From: JACCVL01 sp963695375
GTDB taxonomy: Bacteria; Actinomycetota; Actinomycetes; Propionibacteriales; Nocardioidaceae
Length of the DNA: 64,000 nucleotides
NCBI GenBank assembly: GCA_963695375.1
Contig: OY968767.1
Span: 930,001-994,000 of the forward strand
Direction: 5' to 3'
Below the pieces are notes generated by a model, which was given only the letters and a program-made list of their open reading frames with translations, ran no database searches and was not told the DNA's origin. This document shows positions 1 through 11,893 of the stretch, piece by piece. The translations under genes were made by a program, and so were the position numbers. Every line of letters starts with the position of its first letter. The stretch's first letter is position 1.

Positions 1-1254
1 AGCGATCTGGCGATTTGTCGACTGATCCGTCCGGCGAGCGGTTCGGTGTCGCCGGCTTCGACGACCCCCGCGGGCGGCACGCGGCCGACATGGCCGCTCG
101 GACCAGCCCGCTCGGCTCCGGGCTGGGGACACCCTCCCGACTTCGGCGGTCCCGGCGACGGACTCGGCGGTGGATGGGCGCACGGGACCAACCCGCTCGC
201 GCCGACCAGCGCCACCGTCGAGGCCCGGCTGAACCCGAAGTACCTGTTCGAGAGCTTCGTCATCGGCTCGTCCAACCGGTTCGCGCACGCCGCCGCCGTC
301 GCCTGCGCGGAGGCGCCCGGCAAGGCGTACAACCCGCTGCTCATCTACGGGGAGTCGGGACTGGGCAAGACGCACCTGCTGCACGCCATCGGGCACTACG
401 TCCGCAGCCTCTTCAACGGGGCCCGGGTGCGCTATGTCAGCTCGGAGGAGTTCACGAACGACTTCATCAACGCGATCCGGGATGACCGGGCGGCCTCGTT
501 CCAGCGCCGCTACCGCGACGTCGACGTGTTGCTCATCGACGACATCCAGTTCCTCGAGGGCAAGATCCAGACGCAGGAGGAGTTCTTCCACACCTTCAAC
601 ACCTTGCACAACGCGAACAAGCAGATCGTGATCACCTCCGACCGGCCACCCAAGCGCCTGGAGGCGCTCGAGGACCGGCTGCGCAACCGGTTCGAGTGGG
701 GCCTGATCACCGACGTGCAACCGCCCGACCTGGAGACTCGGATCGCCATCTTGCGGAAGAAAGCGGCGATGGAGAAGCTCACCGCACCGCCGGACGTCCT
801 GGAGTTCATCGCCAGCAAGATCCAGACCAACATCCGCGAGCTCGAGGGCGCTCTGATCCGGGCCACCGCGTTCGCCAGCCTGAACCGGCAGCCGGTGGAC
901 CTGACGCTCGCGGAGATCGTGCTGAAGGACCTGATCCCGGAGGGTGGGGAGCCGGAAATCAGCGCCGGACTGATCATCGGCCAGACCGCTGCGTACTTCG
1001 GGCTCACCATCGACGACCTGACCAGCTCCAGTCGCAGCCGGGTCCTGGTGACGGCACGGCAGATCGCGATGTACCTGTGCCGGGAGCTCACCGAGCTCTC
1101 GTTGCCCAAGATCGGCCAGCAGTTCGGCCGCGACCACACCACCGTGATGCACGCCGACCGCAAGGTCCGGCATCTGCTGGGCGAGCGGCGCACCATCTAC
1201 AACCAGGTCGCCGAGCTCACCAACCGGATCAAGCAGGCCGCCCAGGCGACCTGA
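1..1254 (+). CDS. dnaA: Chromosomal replication initiator DnaA (5' end missing)
   Basis: Initiator ATPase that binds DnaA boxes and melts oriC. The frame is open from the first base, so domain I lies outside the window and the GTG at 46 is not a credible start. What remains is a Pro/Gly-rich linker (domain II), then the AAA+ core with Walker A GESGLGKTHL and Walker B DVLLIDDIQFL, and the C-terminal DNA-binding domain IV with the signature region around GRDHTTVMHADRKV. Walker A carries GES where many bacteria have GGV. It is followed by oriC and dnaN, the standard actinobacterial order. Confidence 0.97.
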   Translation, partial: SDLAICRLIRPASGSVSPASTTPAGGTRPTWPLGPARSAPGWGHPPDFGGPGDGLGGGWAHGTNPLAPTSATVEARLNPKYLFESFVIGSSNRFAHAAAVACAEAPGKAYNPLLIYGESGLGKTHLLHAIGHYVRSLFNGARVRYVSSEEFTNDFINAIRDDRAASFQRRYRDVDVLLIDDIQFLEGKIQTQEEFFHTFNTLHNANKQIVITSDRPPKRLEALEDRLRNRFEWGLITDVQPPDLETRIAILRKKAAMEKLTAPPDVLEFIASKIQTNIRELEGALIRATAFASLNRQPVDLTLAEIVLKDLIPEGGEPEISAGLIIGQTAAYFGLTIDDLTSSSRSRVLVTARQIAMYLCRELTELSLPKIGQQFGRDHTTVMHADRKVRHLLGERRTIYNQVAELTNRIKQAAQAT

Positions 1255-1741
1255 CCCCCCACGTTGACACCCGGACCACCGGCTCAGCGTCGGCGAGGGC
1301 GATCTGTCCGTTTCGCACACCATGGGGACGAAGCTGTGGGCAACCACCCCGGTTCTCGTCCTGCCCGGCGGACGACTGTGGACAACCTCCGACGAACGAC
1401 CTCCGGTGCACCCCGACGCACCGGATCGTCCCACTTGTGCACAACCGGCCGCGGCCAAGCGGGGCCGCTGACCTGCACGACCCCCCGTTATCCACAGCAT
1501 GCACAGCTGCGATGACGCTGATGAGACAGAACGGGAATGATCGACCAGGACCACTCGAGGAGCGCCGGCCTGGGGACAAGCCGGTCAGGACCGCGTGTCA
1601 CCCGTCCCGCCCGCGTGGCAGGATGCGACTCCCCGGCTCGCAGCAAGCCCGCACTCGTCCGCCAGCGCCGTACGGACCCCGCCGGACCGATGGCGCGACC
1701 GACCGCGTTCCCCGCACCCGTTTCGCAGGAGGCCCGTCGCC
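1255..1741. other. oriC: Replication origin oriC (dnaA-dnaN intergenic region)
   Basis: A 487-bp gene-free stretch between dnaA and dnaN, where actinobacterial origins lie. Two perfect DnaA boxes are visible: TGTGGACAA at 1377-1385 (reverse of TTGTCCACA) and TTATCCACA at 1488-1496. One-mismatch boxes occur at 1335-1343 (TGTGGGCAA), 1435-1443 (TTGTGCACA, inside a palindrome) and 1571-1579 (TGGGGACAA). The segment around 1505-1545 is relatively AT-rich for this genome and could be the unwinding element. The dnaN ribosome-binding site AGGAGG is at 1727-1732. Confidence 0.9.
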
Positions 1742-2884
1742 GTGAAGTTCCGTGTCGATCGTGACTCCCTCGCGGAGTCGGTGGCCTGGGCGGCGCGCAG
1801 CCTGCCCACCCGCCCGAGCGTTCCGGTGCTGGCCGGTCTGCTGCTCGAGGCCGACTCCGGTGGGTTGAGCCTGTCCGGCTTCGACTACGAGACGTCGGCC
1901 CGGGCGACCCTGCCCGCCGAGGTGGCCGACGAGGGCAAGGCGCTGGTGTCCGGCCGGCTGTTGGCCGACATCTGCCGCAGCCTCCCGGCGCACACGGTCG
2001 AGATCACCCTGGAAGGGCAGCGCGCGACCCTCACCTGCGGCAGCTCCCGGTTCACCTTGCAGACCATGCCGGTGCAGGACTACCCCGCACTGCCCGCGAT
2101 GCCGGCCAGCAGTGGGACGGTGGCCGCTGATGCGTTCGCTGCAGCCGTCGCCCAGGCGGTGTCGGCGGCCGGCCGCGACGACATGCTGCCGCTGCTGACC
2201 GGGGTGCGGATCGAGATCTCCGGGGACCAGATGGTGCTGATGGCCACCGACCGGTTCCGGGCCAGCCTGGTGGAGCTGGGATGGTCGCCGGCCGCCGCCG
2301 ACGCCGAGGCGGTCGCGCTGGTTCCGGCCAGGGTGCTCGCGGAGACCGCCCGCTCGTTGACGGCCGGCAGCGAGCTGGAGGTCGCCCTGACCGGCGGAGG
2401 TTCCGGTGAGGGGCTGATCGGTTTCGAGGGCACCGTGGCGGGTGGCAGCAGGCGGACCACCACCCGGCTGCTGGACGGTGAGTTCCCCCGGGTCCGGCAG
2501 CTGTTCGCCGCCGAGGCCACCTCCACGGTCTGGCTGGAGACTGCCCCGTTCGTCGAGTCGCTGCGCCGGGTCTCGTTGGTGGCCGAGCGGAACACGCCGG
2601 TGCGGCTCGCGTTCGAGTCCGACCAGGTGGTGCTCGAGGCCGGCAGTGGCGACGAGGCCCAAGCGGTGGAGTCGCTGCCCGCGCACCTGTCCGGCGAACC
2701 GTTGTCGATCGGCTTCAACCCGTCCTACCTGCTCGACGGGTTGGGCGTGGTGTCCGCGCCGTGGTGCCATCTGGCCTTCACCCAGCCGACCCGGCCGGTG
2801 TCGATCGCCGGCAGCGCCGAGGAGCAGGGGGAACCGAACCTGGCCTTCCGCTACCTGCTGATGCCACTGCGGCTGCAGGGCTGA
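1742..2884 (+). CDS. dnaN: DNA polymerase III sliding clamp, beta subunit
   Basis: Forms the ring-shaped processivity clamp for the replicative polymerase. The GTG at 1742 is chosen because AGGAGG sits 9 nt upstream and the protein then begins VKFRVDRDSLAESV, the usual clamp N-terminus; the same frame is open further upstream, but that sequence is not clamp-like. The 380-residue product has the normal length of three clamp domains and ends in the conserved C-terminal region (FRYLLMPLRL). It lies directly downstream of oriC and 11 bp before gnd. Confidence 0.96.
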   Translation: MKFRVDRDSLAESVAWAARSLPTRPSVPVLAGLLLEADSGGLSLSGFDYETSARATLPAEVADEGKALVSGRLLADICRSLPAHTVEITLEGQRATLTCGSSRFTLQTMPVQDYPALPAMPASSGTVAADAFAAAVAQAVSAAGRDDMLPLLTGVRIEISGDQMVLMATDRFRASLVELGWSPAAADAEAVALVPARVLAETARSLTAGSELEVALTGGGSGEGLIGFEGTVAGGSRRTTTRLLDGEFPRVRQLFAAEATSTVWLETAPFVESLRRVSLVAERNTPVRLAFESDQVVLEAGSGDEAQAVESLPAHLSGEPLSIGFNPSYLLDGLGVVSAPWCHLAFTQPTRPVSIAGSAEEQGEPNLAFRYLLMPLRLQG

Positions 2885-2895
2885 GGGGACGCGTC

Positions 2896-3819
2896 GTGCA
2901 GTTGGGCATCGTCGGGCTGGGCAAGATGGGCGGCAACATGCGCGAGCGGTTGCGCCGCGCGGGGCACACCGTGCTCGGGTACGACCGGTCACCGGACAGC
3001 CGCGACGTGGACTCGCTGGCCGACCTGGTCGCAGCCCTGGACAGCCCACGGGCGGTATGGGTGATGGTGCCGTCCGGCACACCGACCCGCGAGACGGTGG
3101 AAGCACTGGCCGAGCTGCTCGACGAGGGCGACGTTGTCGTGGACGGCGGCAACTCGCGCTGGACCGACGACCAGGAGCACGCGGCGCTGCTCGACGCGAA
3201 CGGAGTCGGCTTCGTCGACTGCGGCGTCAGCGGCGGCGTGTGGGGCCTGGACAACGGCTACGCCCTGATGTGCGGCGGAGACGCGGATCACGTCGCGCTG
3301 CTCAGCCCGGTGTTCGACGCGCTGAAGCCCGACGGTGACTTCGGCTTCGTGCACGCCGGCCCCGTCGGCGCCGGGCACTTCTCCAAGATGGTGCACAACG
3401 GGATCGAGTACGCCGTGATGCAGGCCTACGCCGAGGGCTACGAGCTGCTGCAGGCGGCTGCGGTGGTGGAGGACGTCACCGAAGTGCTCCGGTCGTGGCG
3501 AGAGGGAACGGTGATCCGGTCCTGGCTGCTCGACCTGTTGGTCGCCGCGCTCGATCAGGACGAGTCGCTGTCCAAGATCGCCGGCTATGCCGAGGACTCC
3601 GGTGAGGGGAGATGGACGGTCGAGGCCGCGATCGACCACGCCGTCCCGCTGCCGGCGATCACGGCCGCGCTGTTCGCCAGGTTCTCCTCACGGCAGGACG
3701 AGTCCACCGCCATGAAGGCGGTCGCCGCGATGCGCAACCAGTTCGGTGGGCACGCCGTCCGTGCCGGCGGCGGCGCGCAGCAGACACCCGGCGCCGATGT
3801 GGACGACCCGGCGAGCTGA
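2896..3819 (+). CDS. gnd: 6-phosphogluconate dehydrogenase, decarboxylating (short actinobacterial type)
   Basis: Oxidises 6-phosphogluconate to ribulose 5-phosphate with CO2 release in the pentose phosphate pathway. The GTG at 2896 gives VQLGIVGLGKMGGNM, the Rossmann dinucleotide-binding start. The motif GAGHFSKMVHNGIEY contains the conserved catalytic Lys and the His-Asn pair. At 307 residues it belongs to the short, roughly 300-residue class rather than the 470-residue E. coli type. Its place between dnaN and recF is common in actinobacteria and has no known mechanistic link to replication. NAD or NADP preference is not decided here. Confidence 0.92.
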   Translation: MQLGIVGLGKMGGNMRERLRRAGHTVLGYDRSPDSRDVDSLADLVAALDSPRAVWVMVPSGTPTRETVEALAELLDEGDVVVDGGNSRWTDDQEHAALLDANGVGFVDCGVSGGVWGLDNGYALMCGGDADHVALLSPVFDALKPDGDFGFVHAGPVGAGHFSKMVHNGIEYAVMQAYAEGYELLQAAAVVEDVTEVLRSWREGTVIRSWLLDLLVAALDQDESLSKIAGYAEDSGEGRWTVEAAIDHAVPLPAITAALFARFSSRQDESTAMKAVAAMRNQFGGHAVRAGGGAQQTPGADVDDPAS

Positions 3820-3827
3820 CCGACGCC

Positions 3828-4976
3828 GTGCACGTCGCGCACCTGTCGCTGCAGGACTTCCGCTCGTACGCGGAGGTCGCCGTGGACCTCGACGCGGGCG
3901 CCACCGCCTTCGTGGGACCCAACGGGCAGGGCAAGACCAACCTCGTGGAGGCGGTGGACTACATCGCCACCCTGGCCAGCCACCGGGTCGCCACCGACAC
4001 CCCGCTGGTGCGCGCCGGCACGGAGCGCGCGGTGGTGCGCGCTCGGGTGTTGCGTCAGGGCCGTGCGGCGCTCGCCGAGGTGGAGATCGTTCCCGGGGGC
4101 ACCAACCGGGCGCGGCTGAACCGGGCCCCACTGCCCCGGACCCGAGAGCTGCTGGGCCTGCTGCGGACGGTGCTGTTCTCGCCGGAGGACCTGGCGCTGG
4201 TCAAGGGCGACCCGTCCGATCGGCGGCGCTTCCTCGACCAGCTGCTGGTGGCCCGAGCCCCCCGGTTGGCCGGCGTGCGCGCCGACTACGACCGGGTGCT
4301 GCGACAGCGCAACACGCTGCTCAAGACCGCCGCCGGCGCTCGTCGCGGCGGCGGTGCCCCCGGCGCCCTGCGCACCCTGGACTCCTGGGACGAGCACCTG
4401 GCCCGAACCGGCGCCGAGCTGCTCCTGGAGCGGCTCCGGCTGGTGAACGCCCTGGACCCCCTGGTGGCCCGGCGGTATGCCGACGTCGCCGCGGCCACCG
4501 GACCCGACCGCGCCGCGGTCCGCATGCGCTACGTCGCGTCCTTCGAGCTGCCTGGACCCGAGGACCAGCTGGACCGGGAGCTGTTGCAGGCCGCCCTGGT
4601 GGCCGAGGTCGCGCGCCGGCGGGACGACGAGCTCGACCGGGGGGTGACACTGGTCGGACCGCACCGCGACGAGCTGGCGCTGACCCTCGGGGAGCTGCCG
4701 GCCCGGGGTTACGCCAGCCACGGCGAGTCGTGGTCGCTCGCACTGAGCCTGCGGCTCGGAGCCTACGATCTGTTGCGGGCCGACGGTGACGACCCGGTGC
4801 TGGTGCTGGACGACGTCTTCGCCGAGCTCGACCAGGACCGCCGGGACCATCTGGCGAAGTCGGTGGCCGCAGCGGAGCAGGTGCTGGTGACCGCGGCGGT
4901 GGCCGCAGACGTTCCGGAGTCGCTGGCCGGTGCCCGGTTCGACGTGATGGAGGGGGAGGTACGACGTGTCCGATGA
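3828..4976 (+). CDS. recF: DNA replication and repair protein RecF
   Basis: SMC-like ATPase that helps load RecA at single-strand gaps. The GTG at 3828 starts VHVAHLSLQDFRSY, the typical RecF N-terminus. Walker A GPNGQGKTN lies at about residues 30-38, and the distal Walker B (VLVLDDVFAELD) is near the C-terminus. The 382-residue length is normal. It starts 8 bp after gnd and overlaps dciA by 11 bp, so the two are probably translationally coupled. Confidence 0.95.
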   Translation: MHVAHLSLQDFRSYAEVAVDLDAGATAFVGPNGQGKTNLVEAVDYIATLASHRVATDTPLVRAGTERAVVRARVLRQGRAALAEVEIVPGGTNRARLNRAPLPRTRELLGLLRTVLFSPEDLALVKGDPSDRRRFLDQLLVARAPRLAGVRADYDRVLRQRNTLLKTAAGARRGGGAPGALRTLDSWDEHLARTGAELLLERLRLVNALDPLVARRYADVAAATGPDRAAVRMRYVASFELPGPEDQLDRELLQAALVAEVARRRDDELDRGVTLVGPHRDELALTLGELPARGYASHGESWSLALSLRLGAYDLLRADGDDPVLVLDDVFAELDQDRRDHLAKSVAAAEQVLVTAAVAADVPESLAGARFDVMEGEVRRVR

Positions 4977-5541
4977 CGCACTCGGGCCCGGGCCGGCCAC
5001 TCCGGGCCCGACCGGCCACGACCCCTCCGGCGCCGACCTGGCGCGCAGCATCGCCCGGTCCTACCGAGACGCCGGGGTGCGCGGACGGTCCCGGGCCGCC
5101 GGCCGGCCGACAGCTCCCGGGCGGCGCGGCGGCTCCTCCGCCGGCTCGCTGTCCGGCTCCCTGTCCGGCGCGCGGGCGGACGAGCGGGACCCGCAGCCGT
5201 TGGACCGGCTGCTGGACCGGCTGATCGCCGAGCACGGGTGGGCCGAGGACGTCGCGGTGCACGGCCTGTTCTCCCGCTGGGACACCATCGTCGGGGACGA
5301 CGTGGCCTCGCACTGCCGGCCCGAGCAGTTCGTCGACGGGCGGTTGGCGGTGCGGGCCGACTCGACGGCCTGGGCCACCCAGATGCGGCTGTTGGCTCCC
5401 ACGGTGCTGCAGCGGTTGCACGACGAGCTGGGTCCGGAGACCGTGCAGCGGATCGACGTGCGCCCGCCGCAGGCACCGTCGTGGCGGCACGGCAGGTTCA
5501 CCGTCCGCGACGGGCGTGGACCGCGGGACACCTACGGCTGA
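4966..5541 (+). CDS. dciA: DciA-family protein (DUF721)
   Basis: Members of this family act as the replicative-helicase loader or operator in bacteria lacking DnaC. The GTG at 4966 lies inside the recF 3' end. The first 75 residues are low-complexity (Gly, Ser, Arg, Pro); the DUF721 core follows, from about PQPLDRLLDRLI to RIDVRPP, with the conserved tract of the form VARHGLFSRWDTIVGDDVASHCRPEQF. The C-terminus (GPRDTYG) is usual for actinobacterial homologues between recF and gyrB. Helicase loading here is inferred from family and position. Confidence 0.9.
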   Translation: MSDDALGPGPATPGPTGHDPSGADLARSIARSYRDAGVRGRSRAAGRPTAPGRRGGSSAGSLSGSLSGARADERDPQPLDRLLDRLIAEHGWAEDVAVHGLFSRWDTIVGDDVASHCRPEQFVDGRLAVRADSTAWATQMRLLAPTVLQRLHDELGPETVQRIDVRPPQAPSWRHGRFTVRDGRGPRDTYG

Positions 5542-5893
5542 GCCTTGCCCGGTCCGGCGCCCGCCGAGAGCGCGTCCGGCGCGGTCCCGCAGGGCCTGGT
5601 GGCCGGCTTCAACCGCGCGGGGCGTGAGGGGGACCCGGATCGCCGGACGGGAGGCCGCCTGACGGGCCGTCTCGTGCCGCAGAATGCCGCTGGGCGACTG
5701 GCGCGGCGCGGCCGCACCCAGGGTGCACACGCTCAGCGGCGCTTCCGGGTAGACTGGGGCCATCGGGACCGCCCGGCACCGCGGCCGCCTCGGCGCGGTG
5801 CAGGACCGGTCCTCCATTCCGTCCGGCGCCCCGTCGGACCAGCGCGCCGGCGCCCCAGGGCCGGCCTGTGTCGAGCCCCGGAGGCAACCGAGC
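5542..5893. other. dciA-gyrB intergenic region with a possible gyrB promoter
   Basis: A 352-bp stretch with no convincing gene. TAGACT at 5750-5755 fits the actinobacterial -10 pattern TAnnnT and lies 138 bp upstream of the chosen gyrB start, so it may drive gyrB with a long leader. No clear -35 is visible. GGAGG at 5880-5884 serves the gyrB start. Confidence 0.4.
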
Positions 5894-7978
5894 GTGACCG
5901 CGGACCTGACCACATCCTCTGGCTCCTCCGCAGCAATCCCTCCTTCCGACCCGGTGACCTACGACGCGAGCGCCATCCAGGTGCTCGAGGGGCTGGACGC
6001 GGTGCGCAAGCGCCCCGGCATGTACATCGGTTCCACGGGGGAGCGCGGACTGCACCACCTCGTCTACGAGGTGGTCGACAACTCCGTCGACGAGGCTCTC
6101 GCCGGGCACTGCAGCCGAATCGTCATCACGCTGCAGGCCGACGGTGGGGTCCGGGTGGAGGACGACGGTCGCGGCATCCCCACCGGGATCCACCCGGTCG
6201 AGGGCATCCCGGCGGTGACCCTGGTCCTCACCGCGCTGCACGCGGGCGGCAAGTTCGGCGGCGGCGGCTACAAGGTGTCCGGCGGCCTGCACGGTGTCGG
6301 TGTCTCGGTGGTGAACGCGCTGGCGTCGCGGCTGGAGGTCGAGGTCCGCAACGAGGGCTATCGCTGGCGGCAGACCTTCCGGCTCGGGGTGCCGGACGCG
6401 CCCCTGGAGCGGCTGGAGCCGACCGACCAGACCGGCACCACGATCGTCTACTGGGCCAGCGAGGACATCTTCGAGACCACGGACTACTCCTTCGAGACGC
6501 TCACCAGCCGGTTCCGGGAGATGGCCTTCCTCAACAAGGGGCTGGAGATCGTCGTCCGGGACGAGCGTCCGGGCGCCGACGAGGTGGTCGACGCGGTCGC
6601 GGACATCACCGTCGCCCCCGAGGTGGACGGCGGCGCGGACGGCGTGCACCGCGCCGACGCCGGCGGGATGGAGCGCACCTTCCGGTACGACGGTGGGCTG
6701 GTCGACTTCGTCAGCCACCTGAACGGGCCCAAGGACCCGGTGCACCGCAGCATCGTGTCCTTCGAGGCCGAGAACACCGACGCCGGGTCGACCGCAGGGC
6801 TGTCACTCGAGGTGGCGATGCAGTGGAACACCTCGTTCACCGAGTCGGTGCACACCTTCGCCAACACGATCAACACCCACGAGGGCGGGACCCACGAGGA
6901 GGGCTTCCGCGCCGCCCTCACCACCACGGTCAACCGCTGGGGGGAGGAATGGGGGCTGATCAAGAAGCCGGCCGACCGGGTGTCCGGTGACGACGTCCGG
7001 GAAGGCCTCACCGCGATCGTGTCGATCAAGCTCGCCGAGCCGCAGTTCGAGGGTCAGACCAAGACCAAGCTGGGCAACACCGAGGCCAAGTCCTTCGTCC
7101 AGCGCACCGTCAACGACCAGCTCGGCACCTGGCTCGAGCAGAACCCCGCCGAGGGCAAGGACATCGTCCGCAAGGCGATCGCCGCGGCGACCGCGCGGAT
7201 CGCCGCGCGGAAGGCCCGCGACCTGGCCCGCAACCGCAAGGGCCTGCTCGGGGGCGGGGGACTCCCGGGCAAGCTCGCCGACTGCCAGTCTCGCAACCCC
7301 GACGAGTGCGAGGTCTTCGTCGTCGAGGGCAACTCGGCGGGGGGGTCGGCCAAGGGGGGGCGGGACCCGCGCACCCAGGCGATCCTGCCGATCCGCGGCA
7401 AGATCCTCAACGTCGAGAAGGCCCGCATCGACCGGGTGCTGGCCAACATCGAGGTGCAGTCGATCATCTCCGCGCTCGGCACCGGGATCCACGAGGACTT
7501 CGACCGCGACAAGCTCCGATACGGCAAGGTCATCTTGATGGCCGACGCCGACGTCGACGGCCAGCACATCACCACGCTGCTGCTCACGCTGTTGTTCCGC
7601 TTCATGCGGCCGCTGATCGAGGGCGGCAACGTCTACCTGGCCCAGCCGCCGTTGTTCAAGATCAAGTGGAGCAACGCACCGCACGAGCTGGCCTACTCCG
7701 ACCGGGAGCGGGACGGTCTGCTCGCGGCCGGAGCCGAGGCCGGCCGCCGGCTGCCCCGGGAGGGGGCCATCCAGCGCTACAAGGGCCTCGGCGAGATGAA
7801 TGCCAAGGAGCTCTGGGAGACCACGATGGACCCCGACGGCCGGGTCCTCCTGCAGGTGTCGCTCGACGACGCCGCCAACGCCGACGAGCTGTTCAGCATC
7901 CTGATGGGCGAGGACGTCGACCAGCGTCGATCGTTCATCCAGCGCAACGCCAAGGACGTCCGCTTCCTCGACATCTGA
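5894..7978 (+). CDS. gyrB: DNA gyrase subunit B
   Basis: ATPase subunit of gyrase, which introduces negative supercoils. The GTG at 5894 is preferred to an in-frame ATG at 5798 because GGAGG lies 9 nt upstream and the product then reads VTADLTTSSG before the conserved region starting at YDASAIQVLEGLDAVRKRPG. The GHKL ATPase domain contains YEVVDNSVDEAL (Glu59, Asn63) and DDGRGIP. The TOPRIM domain contains VVEGNSAGGSAK and LMADADVDGQHI. The length, 694 residues, is typical. gyrA follows after 64 bp. Confidence 0.96.
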   Translation: MTADLTTSSGSSAAIPPSDPVTYDASAIQVLEGLDAVRKRPGMYIGSTGERGLHHLVYEVVDNSVDEALAGHCSRIVITLQADGGVRVEDDGRGIPTGIHPVEGIPAVTLVLTALHAGGKFGGGGYKVSGGLHGVGVSVVNALASRLEVEVRNEGYRWRQTFRLGVPDAPLERLEPTDQTGTTIVYWASEDIFETTDYSFETLTSRFREMAFLNKGLEIVVRDERPGADEVVDAVADITVAPEVDGGADGVHRADAGGMERTFRYDGGLVDFVSHLNGPKDPVHRSIVSFEAENTDAGSTAGLSLEVAMQWNTSFTESVHTFANTINTHEGGTHEEGFRAALTTTVNRWGEEWGLIKKPADRVSGDDVREGLTAIVSIKLAEPQFEGQTKTKLGNTEAKSFVQRTVNDQLGTWLEQNPAEGKDIVRKAIAAATARIAARKARDLARNRKGLLGGGGLPGKLADCQSRNPDECEVFVVEGNSAGGSAKGGRDPRTQAILPIRGKILNVEKARIDRVLANIEVQSIISALGTGIHEDFDRDKLRYGKVILMADADVDGQHITTLLLTLLFRFMRPLIEGGNVYLAQPPLFKIKWSNAPHELAYSDRERDGLLAAGAEAGRRLPREGAIQRYKGLGEMNAKELWETTMDPDGRVLLQVSLDDAANADELFSILMGEDVDQRRSFIQRNAKDVRFLDI

Positions 7979-8042
7979 GCGACCACCGAGCCCACCGGGC
8001 GCTCACCCCGCTCGAGCCCGCCGCCCGACGAAGGACGAACGC

Positions 8043-10627
<2,585 letters not shown>

Positions 10628-10631
<4 letters not shown>

Positions 10632-11404
10632 GCGACCGACCCGACCAGGGCCAGCCGCTGTTCCCTCGACGCTCGCTGACCGGTCCCGCGACCGAGGAGC
10701 AGGCAGCTCCGGAGGCCGGCGAGCAGCGCCGGTCCCGCTGGCTGCGGGGGTCCACGGCACAGCGCGACCGAGACGAGGGACCGGAGACCGCGGCGATGCC
10801 CCGGGTGGACGAGTCGGGACCCGAGGCCCGGCACCCGACCCCGGGAGCTGCCCCGACGGGTCGGCCTGCTGCTCACGGCACCCAGCAGCGGACGGCGCCA
10901 GCCACCACCGCGCCCAATCCGGCGGGTGCCCGGTCGGCCGCCGACGCCGAGCACACCACGCCGGACGGTTCGAACCGTGGCACCGGTCCGGCCAAGACGG
11001 CGGGCAGGGGCTCCGGCAAGGGCCCGGCCAAGGGTCCGCGCAAGGCCAGGCTGCGCATCGTGCGGCTCGACCCGTGGTCGGTGATGAAGATGGCCTTCGC
11101 GCTGTCGATCGCGCTGGCCATCGTCACGGTGATCGCGGTGGCCATCGTCTGGTCGGTCCTGGACACCGCCGGTGTCTGGGAGGCCATCAACACCAGCGTC
11201 GACACGCTCGTCAACTCCCGCGCCGGCAGCGCGTTCGACGTGCAGGAGTACGTCGGGCTGAGCCGGGTCATGGGGCTGACCATCGTCGTGGCGGCGGCGA
11301 ACATCGTGCTGATCACCGCGCTGGCGACCCTCGGGGCGTTCCTCTACAACCTGGCGGCGGCGCTGCTCGGCGGCTTCGAGGTCACGCTGGCCGAGGACCG
11401 CTGA
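10628..11404 (+). CDS. DUF3566 membrane protein
   Basis: Function unknown; the family sits directly downstream of gyrA throughout the actinobacteria. The first 140 residues are disordered (Pro, Ala, Thr, Gly, then a Lys/Gly-rich stretch). The conserved DUF3566 domain follows, with two hydrophobic segments (around MAFALSIALAIVTVIAVAIVW and MGLTIVVAAANIVLITALATLG) separated by an extracytoplasmic loop. The ATGA overlap with gyrA predicts translational coupling. Proposed links to nucleoid or membrane organisation would be inference only. Confidence 0.88.
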
Positions 11405-11445
11405 CGGCTCGCCTGGCCGGTTCGCACCGGCTCGGCGGGATCGGC

Positions 11446-11451
11446 TAGCCT
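11446..11451 (+). promoter_or_regulatory. Putative -10 element for the tRNA-Ile gene
   Basis: TAGCCT matches TAnnnT and ends 26 bp before the mature tRNA-Ile 5' end. No strong -35 is seen, so this is tentative. Confidence 0.35.
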
Positions 11452-11477
11452 TCCCAGGCCGCTCGGCGGCATTCCTG

Positions 11478-11552
11478 GGGCCTGTAGCTCAGCCCGGTTA
11501 GAGCGCTTCCCTGATAAGGAAGAGGTCGCTGGTTCAAGTCCAGCCAGGCCCA
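11478..11552 (+). tRNA. tRNA-Ile (anticodon GAT)
   Basis: Cloverleaf read by eye: the acceptor stem GGGCCTG pairs with CAGGCCC; the anticodon stem CTTCC/GGAAG encloses loop CTGATAA (anticodon GAT); the T arm is GCTGG-TTCAAGT-CCAGC. The discriminator is A and the 3' CCA is not encoded. It lies in the conserved gyrA-tRNA-Ile-tRNA-Ala context. Confidence 0.96.
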
Positions 11553-11576
11553 CTCCCGCCCAGCCAGGAGGTCCGG

Positions 11577-11717
11577 ATGAAGAAGGTGCTCGCGCTCGCC
11601 GCGGCCGCGGTCGGGGCGGTGTGGGTGGTCAAGCGGACCCGTGCCGACCAGGCCGAGGCAGACTTGTGGGCGGAGGCGACCGACTCCGTCGGCTCCGCCG
11701 GCGCCCGCCGCGGCTGA
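11577..11717 (+). CDS. DLW-39 family small protein
   Basis: A 46-residue protein, MKKVLALAAAAVGAVWVVKR and onward, too short for many gene finders. AGGAGG at 11566-11571 lies 5 nt before the ATG. A hydrophobic N-terminal helix (about residues 3-18) is followed by a charged tail containing ADLWAEATD, the DLW motif that names the family. Its position between tRNA-Ile and tRNA-Ala downstream of gyrA is the characteristic actinobacterial location. Function unknown; probably membrane-anchored. Confidence 0.9.
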   Translation: MKKVLALAAAAVGAVWVVKRTRADQAEADLWAEATDSVGSAGARRG

Positions 11718-11744
11718 CCCCGACCGGGTCGTGAACTCGGTCGC

Positions 11745-11820
11745 GGGGACGTAGCTCAACTGGCAGAGCACCGCCTTTGCAAGGCGGGGGTTGAGGGTTC
11801 GAGTCCCTTCGTCTCCACCA
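11745..11820 (+). tRNA. tRNA-Ala (anticodon TGC)
   Basis: The acceptor stem GGGGACG pairs with CGTCTCC; the anticodon stem CCGCC/GGCGG encloses TTTGCAA (anticodon TGC); the T loop is TTCGAGT. The discriminator A is followed by an encoded CCA (11818-11820), unlike the neighbouring tRNA-Ile. Confidence 0.96.
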
Positions 11821-11893
11821 CACCCGTGGCCGGCGGGTCGTCGGGGCAACCGAGAGGAGCCGCCGGACGTCCAAGCCTCAGCCGGACACGAGG

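Noticed and set aside
1598..3106. 502-residue frame on the minus strand opposite dnaN
   Set aside because: Antisense shadow of dnaN in high-GC DNA; sequence is Arg/Pro/Gly/His-rich without any domain.
5545..6990. 481-residue frame overlapping the gyrB start region
   Set aside because: Runs out of frame through gyrB, Arg/Gly-rich, no domain.
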